Origin: Spirochaetales bacterium
Lineage (GTDB): Bacteria > Spirochaetota > Spirochaetia > ARS1246
Assembly (NCBI GenBank): GCA_018644745.1
Contig: JABGPX010000747.1
Location: 1 to 9,093 of the forward strand
DNA: 9,093 bases
Direction: 5' to 3'
The notes under the pieces were generated by a model. It ran no database searches. It was not told the DNA's origin and saw nothing but the letters and a program-made list of their open reading frames with translations. Below are positions 6,360 to 9,093 of this stretch, piece after piece (position 1 is the first letter of the stretch; every line of letters begins with the position of its first letter). A program made the position numbers and the translations under genes.

Positions 6360-7142
6360 ATGAAAAAGATCATATATGTAATCCCGTTCATCCTCGTCGC
6401 TTTTTTTGGCTGTACTTTTTTTGAAACCATTATCGGTTCGGGAAATCTGGTCGAGACCCAGCTGATCTACACAAACTTCGACGGACTCGACATCGATGCT
6501 CCCTTTGAAGTGACTCTGATTCAGGATAACGAATATAGCGTAACGATCATGACTGACGACAACGTAATCGACCATGTAATGACCAGCATGGAAGGTTCAA
6601 CTCTTTCCATCGATCTGGCTTCCTATTACGGCTTTACCGGTGTCTCTCTCAAGGCCGTAATAACGATGCCGACGCTGCGGGTTATCGACCTGTCCAGCGC
6701 TTCAACGCTGACAGTAATCGGCAGCTCTTCTCTCACCGCCGTATCGGCTCTTAGAATCAGTTTGAGCGACGCGAGTCATCTGCTGCTTCCTTCGGTAGTT
6801 GCCGACAACCTTACCCTTGATTTGGACGGCGCTAGCAAAGCGACGGTGGGCGCATATACATCCCTGGCGAATGTATCGGTAACGCAGGCGAGCACCCTGC
6901 TTCTCGACGGCAGCGGCTACTCCGTGGATGTAGTGGTTGACGGCGCCAGCGACGCTGACCTTTCGGAGTTCGCGGCAAATAGCGCCTCGGTAACCGCCGG
7001 CGGAGCAAGCGAGGCGTGGATAAACATCAACGGCACCATAGGAATCAATCTCACCGGCGCATCTACCCTCTACTACACCGGCACGGCCACATGGGTATCC
7101 CTTAATTTTACGGAAGGATCATCAATCATACTTCTTAATTAG
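6360..7142 (+). CDS. Lipoprotein with DUF2807 head-GIN domain (beta-helix, putative adhesin-like)
   Basis: A 260-residue exported protein. Residues 1-18 form a lipoprotein-type signal: two lysines, a hydrophobic core IIYVIPFILVAFF, then GC with Cys18 as the likely lipidated residue. The lipobox F-F-G-C departs from the L-A-G-C consensus, as spirochaetal lipoboxes often do. The mature protein begins with the DUF2807 opening GSGNLVETQ (26-34), then FDGLDIDAPFEVTLIQDN (40-57) and a short LSIDL strand. The remainder is a ladder of right-handed-helix-like coils, each carrying an x-(G/D/S)-A-S motif at 112, 136, 156, 175, 194, 214 and 232. DUF2807 proteins are surface or periplasmic beta-helix proteins of mostly unknown role; 'auto-transporter adhesin' is only the family label. 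The gene is followed directly by a strong terminator. Two T7 tracts (6401-6407 and 6416-6422) fall in or just after the signal region. Confidence 0.9.
   Translation: MKKIIYVIPFILVAFFGCTFFETIIGSGNLVETQLIYTNFDGLDIDAPFEVTLIQDNEYSVTIMTDDNVIDHVMTSMEGSTLSIDLASYYGFTGVSLKAVITMPTLRVIDLSSASTLTVIGSSSLTAVSALRISLSDASHLLLPSVVADNLTLDLDGASKATVGAYTSLANVSVTQASTLLLDGSGYSVDVVVDGASDADLSEFAANSASVTAGGASEAWININGTIGINLTGASTLYYTGTATWVSLNFTEGSSIILLN
6693..7124 (+). repeat. Coil repeats within the lipoprotein (about eight, 18-24 residues each)
   Basis: Protein-level repeat, not an exact DNA repeat. The motifs SSAST (112), SDASH (136), DGASK (156), TQAST (175), DGASD (194), GGASE (214), TGAST (232) and a degenerate TEGSS (251) recur at spacings of 24, 20, 19, 19, 20, 18 and 19 residues. 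Each is followed by a short beta-strand of alternating hydrophobic residues. This fits successive turns of a beta-solenoid with the small residues stacked at one corner. Confidence 0.75.
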
Positions 7143-7144
7143 AC

Positions 7145-7182
7145 GAAGGCCGTACGCTCAATGCTTGCGGCCTTCTTTTTTT
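7145..7182 (+). terminator. Intrinsic terminator of the lipoprotein gene
   Basis: Perfect 8-bp stem GAAGGCCG (7145-7152) with CGGCCTTC (7168-7175). It extends inward with one mismatch to a 5-nt TCAAT loop (7158-7162) and is followed by seven T's (7176-7182). It starts 2 nt after the TAG at 7140-7142. On the minus strand the same stem is not followed by a clean U-run, although the convergent small ORF stops right beside it. Confidence 0.92.
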
Positions 7183-7349
7183 CAGCGAAATCTTTTCTCG
7201 AGGTCTGTGATTCTGTCCTCTAACTCTTCGATTTCAATCAATTGATGGGGTCGAATACTGTGGATTGGAATTGACCCGTTTCGCTCATCCAGTTCATTCT
7301 TCATTTCCGCTAATCTCTGTTCGAGCAGCTTCTTCTCATTTTCTTCCAT
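7182..7349 (-). CDS. Small charged coiled-coil protein, 55 aa, unknown function
   Basis: A minus-strand ORF of 55 codons. The ATG is at 7349 and the TGA at 7184-7182, adjoining the plus-strand terminator. The protein starts MEENEKKLLEQRLAEMKNEL, a charged helix with heptad-like Leu/Met spacing. A Pro/His break, SIPIHSIRPHQ (26-36), follows, then a second charged helix IEIEELEDRITDLEKRFR (38-55). From memory, small bacterial proteins with a helix - 'P-x-H-S-(V/I)-x-P' - 'ELEELE' helix plan are widespread and uncharacterised; this looks like one, but I cannot confirm it. There is no signal peptide or membrane segment. AGAGGTG lies 14 nt upstream, farther than ideal. It sits 67 nt downstream of the DUF2961 stop on the same strand. 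Confidence 0.6.
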   Translation of the reverse strand: MEENEKKLLEQRLAEMKNELDERNGSIPIHSIRPHQLIEIEELEDRITDLEKRFR

Positions 7350-7392
7350 ATGACTCTATAGTGCACCTCTATTCACTGTCACATTGACCTCC

Positions 7393-7416
7393 GGCACATA
7401 CGAAAAACGATGTGCC
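7393..7416 (-). terminator. Hairpin just after the DUF2961 stop, possible weak terminator or mRNA end
   Basis: Inverted repeat GGCACAT (7393-7399) and ATGTGCC (7410-7416) with a 10-nt A-rich/T-rich loop, abutting the TAG of the minus-strand DUF2961 gene at 7417-7419. The stem is only 7 bp and no U-run follows on either strand, so termination may be partial or the hairpin may protect a processed 3' end. The 55-aa ORF beyond it could be read through. Confidence 0.35.
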
Positions 7417-8529
7417 CTATATTACCTCGAGGTCATCCCGGCTCCCCAGCACCGGAAAACCCTGATGAGGTTCCAGCTGATACCAGTATGCTACCGATGA
7501 GATATCATCCTGGAGCGGAAGATAGCGGCCTTCGCTCCGCCAGCCGATTGCCTGCATGGTTACTCTGAGTTCGGATTGGAAACGGACCGGGTCCATTATG
7601 TGAAATCGATACAAACCATGCCTGGCGCCGACACGTTCGTTGTCCTCAGAACCTGCGGCCGCGCCGAGAGGATACCCGAGATACGGAGAGCTGAATGTGT
7701 CTCCAAAGCCCCAGGCGCCACCGAAATAATCTTCGGTGCCGGTACCGCAAAGAGTCGGGAACTCATTATCGCTGTCGAGAAAAAACTTAATCTCACCTTC
7801 TCCCCACCATCCTGAATTATTCTGCTGCCATGCCATATAGGTTCCGACGTAATGCCCCTTTCCCTTGATTTCACCAACAATGAGATAATCCTCGCCATAC
7901 GGGAGAGGGTTCGTGCGGCGAAACTGTGCGTGAAAGTAGGCGTCATCATCTGCGACCGGACCCGCGGCATAGGTTATTGCGTAAAAGAATCCCCGGATAT
8001 CCTCTGGATTCCTGTTTTCGATAATAATTTTTGCGTTTTTGCGGAAAGGCATGGGGAAAAATGAGTTGAAGCCTCCGCGCGGATTCACGTTGATTGGAAG
8101 CGCGGATATATTTGCTCTTTTCTTGAACCCGTTACAGAAAAAATCACCGAGAGGCGATTCAACGCTTGGATTAGATTCACCATCCCAATAGATCCTGATT
8201 ATAAGATCCCGATACATCTTCTCATCTGCGGTTATCCAGATATGCTGAATAGTTCCTGAACCGGCGATGTCCATGATAACGGCGGTCTCGCCGCCGTGAA
8301 TAGTGATACACGGTCGGATCTTCCATTTTTGACCAAGGTCCCGGGCAGCGCCGCTTTTGTTCCATACCTGTCCGATTTTCGCAACATCAGGCTGGGGAAC
8401 ATCGCTTATCTCCGCCATACCGCCTTTTCCCTTCTCGCCGTATACATTCTCGGCGGTAATAAGTCTCGTATCGGTATCGGCTACTTTCGCGATATTCCCT
8501 AGATTCATATGCATACCATCAAACTTCAT
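7417..8529 (-). CDS. DUF2961 protein, glycoside hydrolase family 172 type
   Basis: A 370-residue protein with no signal peptide, so probably cytoplasmic. Family landmarks in order: GEKGKGG (31-37); IQHIWIT (94-100); IRIYWDGESNPSVESPLGDFF (111-131; W-D-G-E, P-S-V-E, G-D-F-F); PFRKNAKIIIEN (161-172); GEGEIKFFLDSD (243-254); GTGTEDYFGGAWGF (262-275); and YRFHIMDPVRF (307-317). DUF2961 is the basis of GH172, whose studied members act on fructofuranose in difructose dianhydride I or on D-arabinofuranose in arabinan. The family uses two acidic catalytic residues. Glu244 or Glu246 and Glu266, in the GEGE and GTEDYF motifs, are the natural candidates here, but that assignment is inference. ATG 8529 is chosen because GGGGG lies 6 nt upstream; ATG 8535 would touch it. 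It follows the HTH gene by 48 nt on the same strand. The actual sugar is unknown. Confidence 0.92.
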   Translation of the reverse strand: MKFDGMHMNLGNIAKVADTDTRLITAENVYGEKGKGGMAEISDVPQPDVAKIGQVWNKSGAARDLGQKWKIRPCITIHGGETAVIMDIAGSGTIQHIWITADEKMYRDLIIRIYWDGESNPSVESPLGDFFCNGFKKRANISALPINVNPRGGFNSFFPMPFRKNAKIIIENRNPEDIRGFFYAITYAAGPVADDDAYFHAQFRRTNPLPYGEDYLIVGEIKGKGHYVGTYMAWQQNNSGWWGEGEIKFFLDSDNEFPTLCGTGTEDYFGGAWGFGDTFSSPYLGYPLGAAAGSEDNERVGARHGLYRFHIMDPVRFQSELRVTMQAIGWRSEGRYLPLQDDISSVAYWYQLEPHQGFPVLGSRDDLEVI

Positions 8530-8535
8530 TTGCAT

Positions 8536-8540
8536 CCCCC
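8536..8540 (-). promoter_or_regulatory. Ribosome binding site of the DUF2961 gene
   Basis: On the minus strand GGGGG lies 6 nt before ATG 8529 and directly abuts ATG 8535. Spacing favours 8529. Confidence 0.5.
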
Positions 8541-8577
8541 TTTTGACAATAGTTAATATTATGCAGGGCCGGGAGGA

Positions 8578-8877
8578 TTATGCAATAAACACATTGCCGT
8601 AAACCCGCATGTGAGGTCGGGAATACAGAATCTTCCTGATTGTATCGGGAGAAAGGTGAAACCGATCCGCAATATTGTCCACGGACCATCCGGCGGACTT
8701 CAGCGCCCGGATCTCCTCGTTACGTTTTTCGAGCATGTGTTTTGTGCCATTTTTCATTCCCCACCCGAGACGGGTGTCACCAGGTCTGGGAATATAGATC
8801 TGGGCGCCCTGAACATACTTCTGTATCTCGTTCAGTAAATCGGGGGGGAGTACTTCTTCTGCGTTCGTATAAGACAT
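8578..8877 (-). CDS. CD3324-family small HTH protein
   Basis: A 99-residue protein. The N-terminal part, PPDLLNEIQKYVQGAQIYIP (11-30), is the hallmark of the family annotated as CD3324: a short helix, then E-I-Q-K-Y-V-Q-G-x-x-I-Y-I-P. The middle has the G-T-K-x-x-L-E-K-R-N stretch (44-53). The C-terminal helix-turn-helix is EIRALKSAGWSVDNIADRFHL (55-75; key R-A-L-K..G-x-S-V-x-x-I-A) followed by SPDTIRKILYS, resembling the Mor/resolvase-type HTH. Such proteins are presumed DNA-binding regulators; targets are not known. The start is clear: GAGGA at 8884-8888 is 6 nt before the ATG. The C-terminal 14 residues after the HTH (RPHMRVYGNVFIA) are a short extra tail. It lies 48 nt upstream of the DUF2961 gene, so it may be cotranscribed with and regulate it (inference). 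Confidence 0.88.
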   Translation of the reverse strand: MSYTNAEEVLPPDLLNEIQKYVQGAQIYIPRPGDTRLGWGMKNGTKHMLEKRNEEIRALKSAGWSVDNIADRFHLSPDTIRKILYSRPHMRVYGNVFIA

Positions 8878-8968
8878 TTTTGTTCCTCAATAATACACAA
8901 GGGCTGTGTACGCGGGTTGCGAGAGGAACGGTAGGTAATTTCTTGTGGAAGAGAAATAAGACCGTTAC

Positions 8969-9019
8969 TCAGGAAACCGCGCACCCTAATTCGACTGCGG
9001 TGAGTATGTAGTTAGACAT
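8969..9019 (-). CDS. Possible 16-codon leader or micro-ORF upstream of the HTH gene
   Basis: The minus strand carries ATG at 9019 and a TGA at 8971-8969, encoding MSNYILTAVELGCAVS. The initiation region is near-ideal, with AGGAGG at 9028-9033, 8 nt before the ATG, far better than chance for an ORF this short. It stops 91 nt before the CD3324 ATG. It might be a leader peptide, a tiny translated protein, or the start of a gene broken by a frameshift or stop. A shift into the +1 frame after the Gly-Cys (GTG at about 8982) opens 50 further codons with no recognisable domain. No known family is recognised. Confidence 0.35.
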   Translation of the reverse strand: MSNYILTAVELGCAVS

Positions 9020-9027
9020 CGTCTCTT

Positions 9028-9033
9028 CCTCCT
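9028..9033 (-). promoter_or_regulatory. Strong Shine-Dalgarno in front of the micro-ORF
   Basis: Exact AGGAGG on the minus strand, 8 nt before ATG 9019. It is the best ribosome site in the window, yet it serves only a 16-codon reading frame. Confidence 0.6.
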
Positions 9034-9093
9034 CATAAAGTTTGAATTCCGAGCTTAGAGTAAAGATAATGGAACAGATTTGAATTTAATTCA
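9034..9093. other. AT-rich end of window, upstream region of the minus-strand block
   Basis: Sixty AT-rich bases upstream of the micro-ORF's ribosome site. On the minus strand several loose -10-like hexamers (for example TTATCT, TTTACT) occur, but no -35/-10 pair stands out. A promoter for the minus-strand genes is likely here but cannot be placed. Confidence 0.3.

Noticed and set aside
8543..8558. Plus-strand TTGACA followed by TAATAT resembling a promoter
   Set aside because: The spacing is far too short (about 4-5 nt), no hexamer sits at 17 nt, and it would drive antisense transcription only.
8969..8971. TGA of the micro-ORF read as selenocysteine
   Set aside because: No recognisable selenoprotein motif surrounds it, no SECIS-like hairpin was evident, and the frame beyond is not protein-like.
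8640..9011. 123-codon plus-strand ORF
   Set aside because: It lies opposite the CD3324 gene and its leader, and its translation is Arg/Ser/Thr-rich with no recognisable fold.
1..9093. Defence, phage or CRISPR system
   Set aside because: No integrase, transposase, nuclease, toxin-antitoxin pair or regularly spaced DNA repeat was found.

Overview
This is a gene-dense bacterial window of intermediate GC. Nine plus-strand genes run from base 1 to about 7142, and a convergent minus-strand block occupies about 7182 to 9019. The content (MASE3 histidine kinase, HemG-like flavodoxin, CoA-binding protein, GIN-domain lipoprotein with a relaxed lipobox, DUF2961/GH172 protein, CD3324-type HTH protein) suggests a free-living anaerobic or facultative bacterium. 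A spirochaete of the Spirochaeta/Sediminispirochaeta kind is my best guess, but nothing in the window fixes the phylum. There are no rRNA or tRNA genes, CRISPR arrays, transposases or phage genes.

Plus strand, left to right. The window opens inside a short-chain dehydrogenase (1-375). A tightly packed group follows: an orphan membrane histidine kinase (399-1949), a PLP-dependent aminotransferase 4 nt later (1954-3138), an ACT-domain protein overlapping it by ATGA (3135-3524), and a hotdog-fold thioesterase (3528-3944). The spacing suggests one operon in which amino-acid sensing and conversion are linked; that functional link is inference. After an 80-nt gap comes a coupled pair, an ABC-like AAA ATPase (4025-4753) and a four-helix membrane protein (4750-5145). 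A second coupled pair is a HemG-like flavodoxin (5250-5855) and a CoA-binding Rossmann protein (5848-6300). The last plus-strand gene is a lipoprotein with a DUF2807 head-GIN domain built from regular 18-24-residue coils (6360-7142). It is closed by a strong intrinsic terminator (7145-7182).

Minus strand, read right to left. A 16-codon ORF with a perfect Shine-Dalgarno (9019-8969) lies upstream of a CD3324-family HTH protein (8877-8578). Next are a cytoplasmic DUF2961/GH172-type glycoside hydrolase candidate (8529-7417), a small hairpin just past its stop, and a 55-residue charged coiled-coil ORF (7349-7182) that converges on the plus-strand terminator.

Several starts differ from the longest ORF because an internal ATG or GTG has a much better ribosome binding site: 1954, 4025, 5848, 6360 and, on the minus strand, 8529. 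No gene-free stretch exceeds 300 bases. I see no clear-cut new multi-gene system. The items most worth a second look are the SDR with Arg at the catalytic Lys position, the repeat-built lipoprotein with two T7 tracts in its signal peptide, the kinase-aminotransferase-ACT operon, and the two small minus-strand ORFs.
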